Shown here piece after piece: positions 51,346-61,500 of a stretch of 64,000 nucleotides of DNA (the stretch's first letter is position 1; each line of letters begins with the position of its first letter). The stretch is taken from contig JAVBTR010000023.1 in assembly GCA_031556065.1 (NCBI GenBank), forward strand, positions 1-64,000. The letters are read 5' to 3'. The translations under genes and the position numbers were made by a program. The notes under the pieces were generated by a model, which was not told the origin of the DNA, did no database searches, and saw only the letters and a list, made by a program, of their open reading frames with translations. This stretch comes from JAVBTR01 sp031556065 (lineage in GTDB: Bacteria; Bacillota; Clostridia; Christensenellales; Aristaeellaceae).

Positions 51346-53069
51346 TGTAACATTGTGGCTCCACCTGGAGAAAGGGATGAAACACCAGTGAAATCAACGG
51401 GTGCAGCGTTTTCTTCGTTATCACCGAAAAAGTAGATATGGGCGTTGGTGCCATCCCAAACGATTTTGCGAATAACGGTTTTGAGCGCCATGCGCTTTTG
51501 CTCGATGGTCATTTCATCAAAAGAATGGGCTATGAAGGTTAATTGCCTATCCATCAGGTCGAACTGTGTGCTGTCCAGCTTTTGCTGCTGTGACAGCTTT
51601 TCAAATTCCTCGACGGATTGTTTAAGGCCCTCCAGCTCCTCGTGCCGATGATTGATCTCATCGGTGATATATTGGTGGGCAGGGGTACCAATAGCGCTTA
51701 CGAGGGATTCAATCAGCTGCTTGATGGCATCTTCTGTATCGCGTGCTTTGACTTTAAGGGATTTAAGCGTTTCATCATACACTTTGGATTCGGAATGTAT
51801 TGCAGTTTGCGCTTGCTTGAGCTGTTTGCGAAAATCCGATTGATCCATCGCCAGCATCTTGACCTTACGGCACACCAGATCATCCAGTTCGTTACCAAGT
51901 GGGTTCTTCATTTTGCAATTGGCCATGCGGCTCTTTTCTTTGGTTTCACATAAATAGCTATAGATGTACTCGCCTTGGGCATTAACGCGTTTACTGAGCT
52001 TGGGGCGCATGTACCTTCCGCAATCCCCGCAATAGAGAAGGCCGGATAGCAAAGAAACGGTACTCTTGGGCTTATGATAGCCCTTGTCTTTGTTTTGGCC
52101 TAGCAAGGCTTGAGCAGCCAACCACGTTTCGCCTGATACAAGGGGTTCGTGTCTGCCAATGGAGACAACCCATTCCTCGGAATTTCGGGTCACGTGGGTC
52201 TTGGCTGTGTTTTGCTCGGTTTTATTGTAAACCATCATGCCGTGCCTGCCGTTGAATTGACCTTTTTCCGCATGGATCTCGGTACCCAGACCTTCAAAGT
52301 AGTTCAGCATGGCTTCATCATTAGCGGCATACACGGGGTTTTGAAGGATGTTCTTGATAGAAAAGCGAGTAAACTCTTTCCCATTTTTTGTTTTGATATG
52401 GTTTTGAATGAAATAAGTCTCTACTTTCGTAAGAGAGTTCGCTTCAACGAACTTATCGAATATCATTTTCACAAGCTGAGCTTCTTCGGGGATCACATCC
52501 AGCTTAAATGCCTTTCTTGCCTTGCCTTCTTCCGTGATCTGATCTACCAGCTGAACGCTTTGATATCCCGTAGGGGCTGTACCGCCTAACCAACGGCCCG
52601 ACTTAGCCAACTCCAGCATATTATCCCGAATACGTTCGGCAATGGTTTCCCGCTCCAACTGTGCGAATACGGAACAGATGCTGAGCATAGCGCGCCCCAT
52701 GGGGGTACTGGTATCACAGCTTTCGGTTACGGAAACGAATGAAATATCATTCTTTTGCAGTTCTTCCGTAAACTCGTGAAAATCAACAATATTGCGGCTG
52801 ATACGGTCAATTCGATAACAGACTACGGTCTGAAATGCTCGTTTCTTTGACCACTTCATCATTTCTTGAAAGCGGGGGCGATCCGTATTCTTGCCAGAAT
52901 ATCCTTCATCTACGAAAATAAGAAAGTCGTCATCTTTCAAATCCATATTCTTAGTCCGCATAATGCTTTTGCATAACTCGATCTGTACATCAACGCTATC
53001 GCCTTTTTCGGTGAACTTCGATTTTCGGGAGTAAATGGCGATTTTGCTTGAGCTTACATTCTGCTGCAT
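51327..53069 (-). CDS. SpoIVCA-like large serine recombinase
   Basis: This 580-residue recombinase has the catalytic domain IAIYSRKSKF (probable Ser17), then YRIDRISRN and ERETIAERIRDNM. A recombinase domain follows, then a zinc ribbon LYCGDCGRYMRPK and a coiled coil at about residues 420-520. Its last codons overlap the sigK reading frame. In layout it matches SpoIVCA, the enzyme that removes the skin element from sigK. The ATG at 53,069 follows GGAGG by 8 bp; the ATG at 53,084 lies within the RBS. It is distinct in sequence from the recombinase at 5,753. Confidence 0.92.
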   Translation of the reverse strand: MQQNVSSSKIAIYSRKSKFTEKGDSVDVQIELCKSIMRTKNMDLKDDDFLIFVDEGYSGKNTDRPRFQEMMKWSKKRAFQTVVCYRIDRISRNIVDFHEFTEELQKNDISFVSVTESCDTSTPMGRAMLSICSVFAQLERETIAERIRDNMLELAKSGRWLGGTAPTGYQSVQLVDQITEEGKARKAFKLDVIPEEAQLVKMIFDKFVEANSLTKVETYFIQNHIKTKNGKEFTRFSIKNILQNPVYAANDEAMLNYFEGLGTEIHAEKGQFNGRHGMMVYNKTEQNTAKTHVTRNSEEWVVSIGRHEPLVSGETWLAAQALLGQNKDKGYHKPKSTVSLLSGLLYCGDCGRYMRPKLSKRVNAQGEYIYSYLCETKEKSRMANCKMKNPLGNELDDLVCRKVKMLAMDQSDFRKQLKQAQTAIHSESKVYDETLKSLKVKARDTEDAIKQLIESLVSAIGTPAHQYITDEINHRHEELEGLKQSVEEFEKLSQQQKLDSTQFDLMDRQLTFIAHSFDEMTIEQKRMALKTVIRKIVWDGTNAHIYFFGDNEENAAPVDFTGVSSLSPGGATMLQLQTKC

Positions 53070-53261
53070 TTGTGATTCCTCCATTATTCAACAAATATGC
53101 GGTACAATTATAGCACTATGGCTCAATCTGAATCCAAAAAACGGTTGCGATTTTCAAGTGCAGTCATGATATAGGCAAAAGAAAATGCAACCTTTCGATT
53201 GTATTATATAGCATAGGATGGGGTAATGCAAAAGATTTTTCCGAATACCATCGTGCTTTGC

Positions 53262-53657
53262 TTACTTCATGTTGCTGCTTTTATCTATCGTAGCATGGTG
53301 CCTGAAAAGAAGTCTGCTCATTTCGGAAGCGATTTCATCGGGAAGAATCGGCGTTTTTTCAAAAACTGAAAGTGAATCTCCTTGGTAACTTGAGCCGTAA
53401 GCAAGATAATCTATGGAAGTTTGTAGTACATCTGCCAATATGGCAATGGTATCTAGACTTGGTATACGCGTACCCATTTCAATATGCCCAACAAAAGAAG
53501 CGCTAATATCACAGAGTTCAGCAAGACCCTCCTGCGTTAGCTTGTATTGATGTCGTAAGCGTCGGATGCGTTTTCCCATAGCTAGGTAGTCAACGGATGC
53601 AATTATACTTGCCTCACGTTTCTTTAACATTGAGTGGCTGTTTCTTTTCCCGTCCAT
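53262..53657 (-). CDS. XRE-type regulator
   Basis: This protein of about 131 residues has an N-terminal basic extension and then a Cro/CI domain (YKLTQEGLAELCDISASFVG, then TRIPSLDTIAILADVLQTSI). It resembles the regulator at 11,603 in its DYLAYGSSY-type trailing segment. The ATG at 53,657 follows GGAG at a workable distance; a GTG at 53,669 is an alternative. It is adjacent to the SpoIVCA-like gene and could control it. The 177 bp between them hold nothing else I recognise. Confidence 0.8.
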   Translation of the reverse strand: MDGKRNSHSMLKKREASIIASVDYLAMGKRIRRLRHQYKLTQEGLAELCDISASFVGHIEMGTRIPSLDTIAILADVLQTSIDYLAYGSSYQGDSLSVFEKTPILPDEIASEMSRLLFRHHATIDKSSNMK

Positions 53658-53795
53658 ATCGTGATTCACTCCAAAGTCATTGATGTAATTTGTATTATAC
53701 GAAAATAATTCTCAAAAATCAACACCATATTGTCAAAATAATTCTCTTTTCTGCTTTAAGATGGATGTATTCTATTGCTTAAGGCGGTGATTACA

Positions 53796-54104
53796 ATGGA
53801 TGAACAGTTTATCAGAGAACGATTAACAGAATTACGACTGCATAAAGATGTATCTGAGTATCAAATGAGCTTGGATATTGGCAAGAGCCAAGGTTATATA
53901 CACAAAATAGCATCGGGGAAATCGCTTCCTTCGATGAAAGAATTTCTGAATATCTGTGAGTATCTTGATGTTTTACCCCAGGATTTCTTTGCCGATGGTA
54001 ATATCGACCCCGTTTTGTGTGAAATTAATAGCAAAGCGGCGAGATTGAATGAGAAAGACCGCGAATTTATCTTGGTGTGTTTGAATCACCTGCTCGAGAA
54101 GTAA
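53796..54104 (+). CDS. XRE-type regulator
   Basis: This 102-residue protein has an XRE-like domain (VSEYQMSLDIGKSQGYIHKI, then SLPSMKEFLNICEYLDVLPQ) and a C-terminal helix pair (AARLNEKDREFILVCLNHLL). The start at 53,796 follows AAGGCGG. It is divergent from the XRE gene at 53,262, the same paired layout as in the first element at 11,220/11,603. Confidence 0.8.
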   Translation: MDEQFIRERLTELRLHKDVSEYQMSLDIGKSQGYIHKIASGKSLPSMKEFLNICEYLDVLPQDFFADGNIDPVLCEINSKAARLNEKDREFILVCLNHLLEK

Positions 54105-54314
54105 ATAAAGGTTATAAATGGTTTGTGAGGTTCTGAATACATCAGAATCTTTTTAGAATCCGCAGGATTTGAGAATGTATATTCAAAAATTGCGATCAGA
54201 GAAGCGTGCCTTGACAAAATCGATAGTACTTTATATAATCCAAATACCTTTTCATGCTTGGTTGCTTAGATTACGCACTTTTGCAGAGCGCTTTTTGTGT
54301 TACAGGCAGGATGA

Positions 54315-54547
54315 ATGAAACAATTGACAATAACGATACTTTGCTATAATTCTCATGGGTATATGAAAAAGTGTTAGGCGCGCTTCCTGTGGACGGTAAT
54401 GAGGCGGAGATCGTTATTTTAAATAATGGCTCCAGGGATCATACTGCTCGTATTATGGGAGCATGTCAAGACATCACATTATGGCGATACACCAGCACAA
54501 CGGCGAGTAGGGTGTTGTGGTTACGACAGAGCTAAAGTTTGCATAAG
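54315..54547 (+). pseudogene. Decayed family 2 glycosyltransferase fragment
   Basis: Three frames carry successive pieces of a GT2 N-terminus: MKQLTITILCYNSHGYM, then EKVLGALPVDGNEAEIVILN with NGSRDHTARIM after a frameshift, then IHQHNGE before a stop and GVVVTTELKFA. The order matches living relatives, so it is a frameshifted remnant of about 75 codons. It fills much of the 493-bp gap 54,105-54,597; the rest shows no gene. Confidence 0.75.
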
Positions 54548-54597
54548 GACTTTACTCTAAAGAGGGAATGGATTTCTGACGGGAGGTTGGCTATCAT

Positions 54598-55305
54598 ATG
54601 CGAATTGCCATTGTGGAGGATGATGGGGCTACTCAGCAGATGCTGGCGGATTATATAGATCGTTACTTTGAACATGATAGCAAGCGGTATAGCATTGCCG
54701 TTTTTTCTGACGGCGATGAAATAGTGGAGAGGTTCCACGCGGATTATGACCTGATTTTGCTGGATATTCAAATGCAGCGCATGGATGGGTTGAAAACAGC
54801 GGAATATATCCGCAAGCTGGATGAGAATGTATATTTGATTTTTGTAACCAACCTGGCCCATTATGCTATTCAAGGCTATGCAGTTAACGCACTGGATTTT
54901 GTGCTAAAACCCGTCAATTATTACATGCTGGAGCAGCTTTTACTTAAGGTGGAACGCTTGCTTTCAAAAAAGGGAAAGTGCTATGTTACACTTCCGACGG
55001 ATCAGGGCCTGATGCGTATTGATGCAGCCCAGATTTATTTCATTGAATATGTTAACCGCCAACTGATCATCCATAGCGAAAAAGGCAAGTATCATATGCG
55101 TGACACACTCCGGAATCTGGAGGAAATGCTGGAAAAGTACGGATTTTTCCGCTGCAATAGCTGCTATTTGGTGAATTTGGCATATGTGGAGCAAGTTGAC
55201 CGTGAGGGATTAATGTTGATGGGTGAAAAGCTGACCATCAGCCGCCCACGTTATAAGCCGTTTATGGAAGCTTTGACCAAGTATATTGGAGGAGTGAAGC
55301 AGTAA
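54598..55305 (+). CDS. LytTR response regulator (AgrA-like)
   Basis: This 235-residue protein has a receiver domain with IAIVEDDGATQ, phospho-acceptor LLDIQM (Asp56) and FVTNLAHYAIQGYAVNALDFVLKP, then a LytTR DNA-binding domain (IYFIEYVNRQLIIHSEKG, then FRCNSCYLVNLAYVEQV). This is the AgrA/VirR type, which controls extracellular or quorum-regulated functions. The next gene, a histidine kinase, begins at the overlapping base of its stop (TAATG). Confidence 0.93.
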   Translation: MRIAIVEDDGATQQMLADYIDRYFEHDSKRYSIAVFSDGDEIVERFHADYDLILLDIQMQRMDGLKTAEYIRKLDENVYLIFVTNLAHYAIQGYAVNALDFVLKPVNYYMLEQLLLKVERLLSKKGKCYVTLPTDQGLMRIDAAQIYFIEYVNRQLIIHSEKGKYHMRDTLRNLEEMLEKYGFFRCNSCYLVNLAYVEQVDREGLMLMGEKLTISRPRYKPFMEALTKYIGGVKQ

Positions 55306-56618
55306 TGCCTGATGCGATTCCAGATTTACCTCGTATCCATACAGCCATCGCGGAGTGGTTGGCTTGCGTACTCTACCTGATGCCCATGAAGAAGCGATTT
55401 AAGGGAATGCCTCTATATGGAGTGTATTTTGCATTTTTGATCCTGCTGCTTTGTACCAATATCATTGGTGAAAGGGTGCCATTATCATTATGGTTGCTGT
55501 TTATGCTCTTGGGCATGGCAGCCATGTTTTCCATGATTAAGGTATGCAGTTTTTCAACTGCGGTGGAAGCAGGCTATTACTGGACGCGCGCTTTTCTGGT
55601 GGCAGAATTTGCGGCTTCCCTGGAATGGCAAATTTATTATTATCACGCACTTTCAAACGGATACCGCTTGCTAGATATGACGATATGCATGGCTGTGATC
55701 TATTTTTTCGTATTTGGCGGTATGTATTGGCTGGAAACCAAACGCACTGCCACGCATAGCACGTTTAAAATTACACGGACTGAACTGATCGGCTCCTTGC
55801 TTATTGCCGTTGTTGCTTTTGCCATCAGCAATTTAAATTTCGCGCTTCAGGGCTCGGTGTTCACTGTTTCCCTCGGAGCAGGCATCCTCTATGTGCGCAC
55901 ATTGGTGGATATTGCCGGCTTGGTGTTTCTTTTCGCCCATGAGGAGCAACGCCGGGAAATCAACCTGCGCTATGAGCTTGAAGCCATGGATAAGCTGTTT
56001 AACCGTCAGTATGAGCAGTATCAGCAGTTTGTGGAAAACAATGAATCCATCAGGCGCATCTATCATGATCTAAAGCACCAGATCGCATTCATTCGTGCTG
56101 AAAAAGATGAAAAGCGACGGGATACTTACCTTAAGGAAATGGATGAGGTAATCAGCATTCATGAAAGCAAGGCGCGTACGGGCAGCTCCGTTTTGGATAC
56201 GCTAATCACCAGCAAAAACCTGGCCTGTATCGAAAAAGGCATTAAAATGACTTGCTACGCCGATGCAAAAGAGTTGGAATTCATTGATGTAATGGATATT
56301 TGCAGCATCTTTGGAAACGCGTTAGATAACGCAATTGAGTACGAAGAAAAGATAATAGATGTGAATAAAAGGCTGATCAAGGTAACAGCGTACCCACAGA
56401 ACCGATTTTTGATGATCCGTATTGACAACTATTGTGAGGAAAGGATTATTGTGGATGGCGAAATTCCGGGCAGCACGAAAAAAGACCAAGTTATGCATGG
56501 GTATGGTATCAAAAGCATCAAGCGTGCGGCGGAAAAGTATGGCGGTCACATATCTATGGGTCATCAGGATAATTGGTTTTTTATTACGGTATTGATACCG
56601 CTTCCTCAGCCACAGTAA
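55305..56618 (+). CDS. AgrC-like sensor histidine kinase (GHKL)
   Basis: This 437-residue protein has about six membrane segments in the first 200 residues, a dimerisation helix with RRIYHDLKHQIAFIR (probable phospho-His254) and a GHKL ATPase domain (FGNALDNAIEYEEK, then HGYGIKSIKRAAEKYGG). It pairs with the preceding response regulator. The membrane-embedded sensor suggests a peptide or lipid signal. No signal-peptide gene is evident. Its position just before GH43 and GH3 genes hints that it regulates them, without direct proof. Confidence 0.92.
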   Translation: MPDAIPDLPRIHTAIAEWLACVLYLMPMKKRFKGMPLYGVYFAFLILLLCTNIIGERVPLSLWLLFMLLGMAAMFSMIKVCSFSTAVEAGYYWTRAFLVAEFAASLEWQIYYYHALSNGYRLLDMTICMAVIYFFVFGGMYWLETKRTATHSTFKITRTELIGSLLIAVVAFAISNLNFALQGSVFTVSLGAGILYVRTLVDIAGLVFLFAHEEQRREINLRYELEAMDKLFNRQYEQYQQFVENNESIRRIYHDLKHQIAFIRAEKDEKRRDTYLKEMDEVISIHESKARTGSSVLDTLITSKNLACIEKGIKMTCYADAKELEFIDVMDICSIFGNALDNAIEYEEKIIDVNKRLIKVTAYPQNRFLMIRIDNYCEERIIVDGEIPGSTKKDQVMHGYGIKSIKRAAEKYGGHISMGHQDNWFFITVLIPLPQPQ

Positions 56619-56637
56619 TGATAAAGCGGTTCGTTTC

Positions 56638-56660
56638 AGCTCCCTTAAGGGGGCTTTTTT
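56638..56660 (+). terminator. Rho-independent terminator after the histidine kinase
   Basis: AGCTCCC-TTAA-GGGGGCT is followed by TTTTTT, about 20 bp past the stop codon. Confidence 0.8.
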
Positions 56661-56794
56661 AGTGCCTTTTTACAGATTAAACATGAAAATCAACAATTTA
56701 GACAACGAATACCCACATTGGGCCTGTTATGTGCTATGCTAACCGCAGAAAAAAGGATGCGTCCATAAAAGCTAACAGAAGGATGGATTGGCGT

Positions 56795-58297
56795 ATGCAA
56801 GTATTTAATCCGTATCTGCCAAGTTATGAATATATTCCCGACGGCGAACCTTATGTGTTTGGCGATCGGGTTTATGTATACGGTTCCCATGACAGGTTCA
56901 ATGCTCGGATGTTCTGTGTAAACGATTATGTGTGCTGGTCCGCCCCGGTTGCCGATTTGTCGGATTGGCGCTACGAGGGGGTCATTTACCGCCGCAAGCA
57001 AGATCCCAAGAATAAGTTGGGCTTGCATAGCCTCTTCGCACCGGATGTGACAAGAGGCTTGGACGGCAGGTACTACCTTTACTATGCTTTTGATTTTATG
57101 GGGCTGATGGGTGTGGCGGTGTGCGATACCCCTGCGGGGGAATATCAGTTTTATGGTCATGTGTCATTTCCGGATGGCCATCGCTGGGGGGCGAGGTCGG
57201 GCGAGGAAATGCCCTTTGATCCGGGCGTTTTCGTGGATGATGATGGACGTGTGTATCTTTATTCCGGTTTTGCAACCAAGGTACCCTTCATCATGAGCGG
57301 GATGCGGAACCTGAAAAACAGCGGTTGTTGCGTGCTTGAATTAGAGAAGGATATGATCACGATCAAATCAGGCCCCAAGCTGATTCTTCCCCGGGCGGGA
57401 AACGGTGCCCCCGAGGAGTTCAAGAACCATGAATTCTTTGAAGCCAGCTCCATTCGCAAGATATACGGCAAATACTATCTGGTCTATTCATCCCGGCATA
57501 ACCACGAGTTGTGCTACGCCGTCGGTGAAAAACCCATGGGGCCGTTTTCATTTGGCGGGACGCTGGTGAGTATTGGAGACTTGTTCCTATCCGCTGAGGA
57601 TGAAAAAAAGGCGCGCAATTATCTTGGCAATACCCATGGCGGATTGGTAGAGATCAATGGAAAATGGTATGTATTTTACCATCGGCAGACCAATCGCCAT
57701 TCCTATTCCCGGCAAGCCTGCGCGGAACCCATCGAATTGACCTCCGATGGGCGGTTTATTCAGGCGGAGATCACCAGCTGTGGCCTCAACAATGGGCCTC
57801 TGCGGGGCAAGGGCGAGTATCACGCTTCCATTGCGTGCAATCTTTGGTCCAAGCAGGGTGCCAGCCGTTATGATGGCCTCCTGCCCCAAGTTAGGCTGCG
57901 CAAGCATCCCTATATCACACAGAATAGTAGGGATGGAGATGAAAATGCCATTCAGTATATCGCCAATATGCAGGATGGGGCGGTAGCTGGTTTTAAGTAT
58001 TTTGATATTAGCGGTATTCAGGGGATCCGTTTGGCGGTGGGTGGTCGTTGCGATGGAGCTGTGATTATATCCGAAAATGAGGATTTTTCACATGTTGCGG
58101 GGCGTATTCCAATCAAGGTGCGTGGCATGATAGCCAATGTGGAAGGCGAGCTAACAATGCTTAATGGCGTTCATCCGCTCTATTTCAAATTTGTCGGCCG
58201 TGGCAAGATGGATTTTTATGCTTTTGATCTAAAAAAAGATGTGGCATGGGAGATCCAATATAATGTGGATAATGTGAAGATGACACACGAAGCATGA
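56795..58297 (+). CDS. GH43 glycoside hydrolase
   Basis: This 500-residue cytoplasmic enzyme has a five-bladed propeller GH43 catalytic domain: YEYIPDGEPYVFGDRVYVYG (catalytic base Asp region), SLFAPDVTRGLDGRYYLYYA (pKa-modulating Asp) and NHEFFEASSIRKIYGKYYLV (acid Glu). A C-terminal beta-sandwich-like domain of about 150 residues follows. GH43 enzymes are mainly beta-xylosidases and alpha-L-arabinofuranosidases. There is no signal peptide, so it probably acts on imported oligosaccharides. The ATG at 56,795 has GAAGGA upstream. Confidence 0.9.
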   Translation: MQVFNPYLPSYEYIPDGEPYVFGDRVYVYGSHDRFNARMFCVNDYVCWSAPVADLSDWRYEGVIYRRKQDPKNKLGLHSLFAPDVTRGLDGRYYLYYAFDFMGLMGVAVCDTPAGEYQFYGHVSFPDGHRWGARSGEEMPFDPGVFVDDDGRVYLYSGFATKVPFIMSGMRNLKNSGCCVLELEKDMITIKSGPKLILPRAGNGAPEEFKNHEFFEASSIRKIYGKYYLVYSSRHNHELCYAVGEKPMGPFSFGGTLVSIGDLFLSAEDEKKARNYLGNTHGGLVEINGKWYVFYHRQTNRHSYSRQACAEPIELTSDGRFIQAEITSCGLNNGPLRGKGEYHASIACNLWSKQGASRYDGLLPQVRLRKHPYITQNSRDGDENAIQYIANMQDGAVAGFKYFDISGIQGIRLAVGGRCDGAVIISENEDFSHVAGRIPIKVRGMIANVEGELTMLNGVHPLYFKFVGRGKMDFYAFDLKKDVAWEIQYNVDNVKMTHEA

Positions 58298-58506
58298 TGG
58301 CAGTGGGGTTCATATGCAGATGTTTCCAGTGGTTTGTTAACACGGAAATAATGCAATGGTGATATAATTAGCGCACAGAGAAAAGCCATTTCGCTGCTGC
58401 GTACCAGGAAGGGAGGATGCGGCGCAAAACAACGGCATGAAAAGGGAAGGTTGATTCATTGCCCATAAAGAATGGGCGGGACAGAAATTGCAAAGGAGAA
58501 ATGATC

Positions 58507-61500
58507 ATGACTCAGAAACTAGGTAGAGCAAAGCAACTTCTTGGTATTTTGCTCGTTCTCACCCTCTCCCTAAGCTTGATTTTACCGATGGGCTCGGCTG
58601 AGGAAACATTATTGCAGCCTACAGGCACCGTTTCTGGCGCAATCGGGGCCAATGGCGTATTTTATGCCGACTACGATTCGTTTGAGGAGCTGGCACTAGC
58701 GGGCCGTGAAGTTGCAGTGGAAATTGCCGCTGAAGGCATCACATTGCTCAAAAACGACAACAACGCACTGCCCCTGTCCTCCGAGAAAAAGCTAACTGTG
58801 TTTGGCTCCACTGCGGTAAATTATGTACATAGTGGCGGCGGCTCAGGTTCCGGTTCCCCTGGCACCAATGGTATAGCGCAGACAACGGTACAGGAAGCGT
58901 TGCAGATGGCCGGCTTTACTGCCAATCCCAAAACGCTTAATGTTTACGCTCGAGCAAATCAGTCAAGCGAGCTGGGCATGGAGTATTACACCGGCGCTGT
59001 TACCTCTACCTATAAAAACTATGATGATGCCGCGATTCTATGGCTCTCCCGTTCTGCTGGTGAAGCAGCGGAGGCCCCTTCTCATGATGTTAGCGGCCAT
59101 AGCGACCCTACTGATCATTATTTGATGCTGATGGATAATGAAAAGGATTTGATCAAGCACATCAAGGCCTATTTCCCCGGCAAGAAAATCATTGCCGTCA
59201 TTAACTCTAGCAACATTATGCAAATTCCCGAATTAGCTGAACAGAACATGGCTGACAACTATGGTGTTGACGCTATTTTATGGGTTGGCGGCTTGGGCAA
59301 TAATGGCGTAGATGCGCTGGGTGGCATCCTCAGCGGCGCAATCAATCCCTCTGGTCATACAGTGGACTTGTGGGCCAAGGATTTCACTCAAATGCCCACA
59401 TGGACTAACGTGCTCGACCAAACCCAGCATATTGACGAAAACGGCAACCGTTTGAACGCGAAATTCTTTTATAACGGTGAAGAGACCAGCTATTACTCCA
59501 TCGAATACCGTGAAGGTATCTATATGGGCTACCGTTATTATGAAACCAAAGCCTTTGATATGGATGCAGAGGCTGAAGGTAATGGTGAAAGCTGGTATGC
59601 TAATGAGGTGTTGTACCCATTTGGTTACGGTCTGAGCTACACCTCCTTCGACTGGAAGCTGGAAAACGTGGAAAAAGTAGCGCAGATTGACGCAGCAAAC
59701 CGTATTCTTACAATCAACGTTGCTGTAACGAACACGGGTAATGCTGCAGGCAAGGATGTGGTGCAGGTCTATGTTAATCCGCCTTACACCAAGGGTGGCA
59801 TTGAAAAGGCCTCCGCAAACCTTGTAGGCTATGCGAAAACCAAACTTTTGCAGCCCGGTGAAACTGAGGTTGTGTCGGTTCAGTTTGCCGCCCAGGACAT
59901 GGCCAGCTTTGATTGGAACGATGCCAACGGAAACGGCTTCAAGGGCTATGAACTGGAAGCGGGCGACTACACTGTTTCGATTAACACCGATTCTCATACA
60001 GTAATTGACTCCGTTGTGCGCACTGTGCAGGATACCATAAAATGTGAAGACGATTTGGTAACCGGCAGCGTCATTGAACCTGTGTTTGTTGATCAGTTTA
60101 CCACTGTCAACGACAGCCTACTAAACAATATGATTTCCCGGGCTACAGGGCTGGAACAGCCAAAGGTCGCATCGGTCTCTGACCGCACCTTGAGCGAGGA
60201 ATTCTTCCAGCGACTGGAGGGACAACTAACCTACCGCTCCTATAATGACAAGGAGACTGATCCCTGGTATGTAACGGCGGTTCCCGCCAATTGGACACAG
60301 GCCAGCGAACATGCTGAAAACTTCAGTGATGTGACCATCAAGCTAGCCGATATGTCTGGCCTTACCTACAATGAATCCACTATCGTGGATGGCGTTGCGA
60401 CCGTTGGCGAAGCAGATATCCAAAACACCGAAAAGTGGGATACTTTCATGAATCAGCTCACTTGGCAGGAACTGTGCGATATCTGCAATGCGGGCACTGG
60501 GACATTGGCATTGCCTAGTATCGGCAAGGAAGCTGATAGCAGCACAGAAGGTCCCATTCAGATCTCTGGCGGTACTATGTTCCCTTCTAATCCCATTTTG
60601 GCAGCCACCTGGGAACCCGAGCTCGCCTACAAAGAGGGCTTGATTATTGGCAATGAAGCGTTGTTCCTTGGTGCCAATGAATGGCACGGACCCGCTATGA
60701 ACACGCACCGCCATCCCTTGTGTGGCCGTAACTTTGAGTACTATTCCGAGGATGGCGTACAGGGTGCGTTGATTGCGGAGCAGGTTGTGAAAGGCGCTAC
60801 TGAAAAGGGTCTGCTGACATACCTCAAGCATTTCTTCCTTAACGACCAGGAATCCCACCGTATGGACGGTGGCGGTGTTGCGACCTTTGCAACTGAACAG
60901 GTAATGCGTGAAATCTACCTTAAGCCCTTCGAAAGCGTCGTTAAAAAAGGTGGCACTGCGGGCATCATGAGCTCCTTCAACCGCCTGGGCTGGGAAGTTG
61001 CTGGCACCAACTGGGCTTCCCACAGGGAATTGCTCCGCAACGAATGGGGTTTCCGCGGCGCTACGGTTACAGATGCATGGGTGAAGGATTATGCCCCAGC
61101 TGACCTACTTGTACGTGCAGGCGATGAAGCACCCCTGGGCATCGCATCCAGCTATCCTGTGAACTCCTTGCATTATGGCCAATGGGATGCTTCACAGCGT
61201 GAGGGCTTGGGCAATGTGCTTGTAGCAGCCAGTGAAGAGGATGAAAAGGCATCACTTTACACCGTGCCTTCCCTCACCCATTATTATGCTGTGCGCAGGT
61301 CTGCACAGGCAATCCTCTACACCAGGGCTAACTCCAGCGCGAATAATAACGGTTTTGTTGCTGGATCAATTGAACTAAGCACTGTGTTTGATATCGAGAA
61401 GAGCAACAGTTATACACTGTCTATGCCCGGCTTCATTGACGCGGTCTTCGCATTGAATGAAGCCGAGACGGCAAAGCTGCCCGCTGGCGTTACCTTTGAC

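Noticed and set aside
51327..51360. Exact core of the sigK element
   Set aside because: Only one end is in the window. Short repeats such as ACAATTG are present, but without the other junction no core can be assigned.
59278..59997. 239-codon minus-strand frame inside the GH3 gene
   Set aside because: A shadow of the GH3 codons; composition is implausible and there is no start signal.
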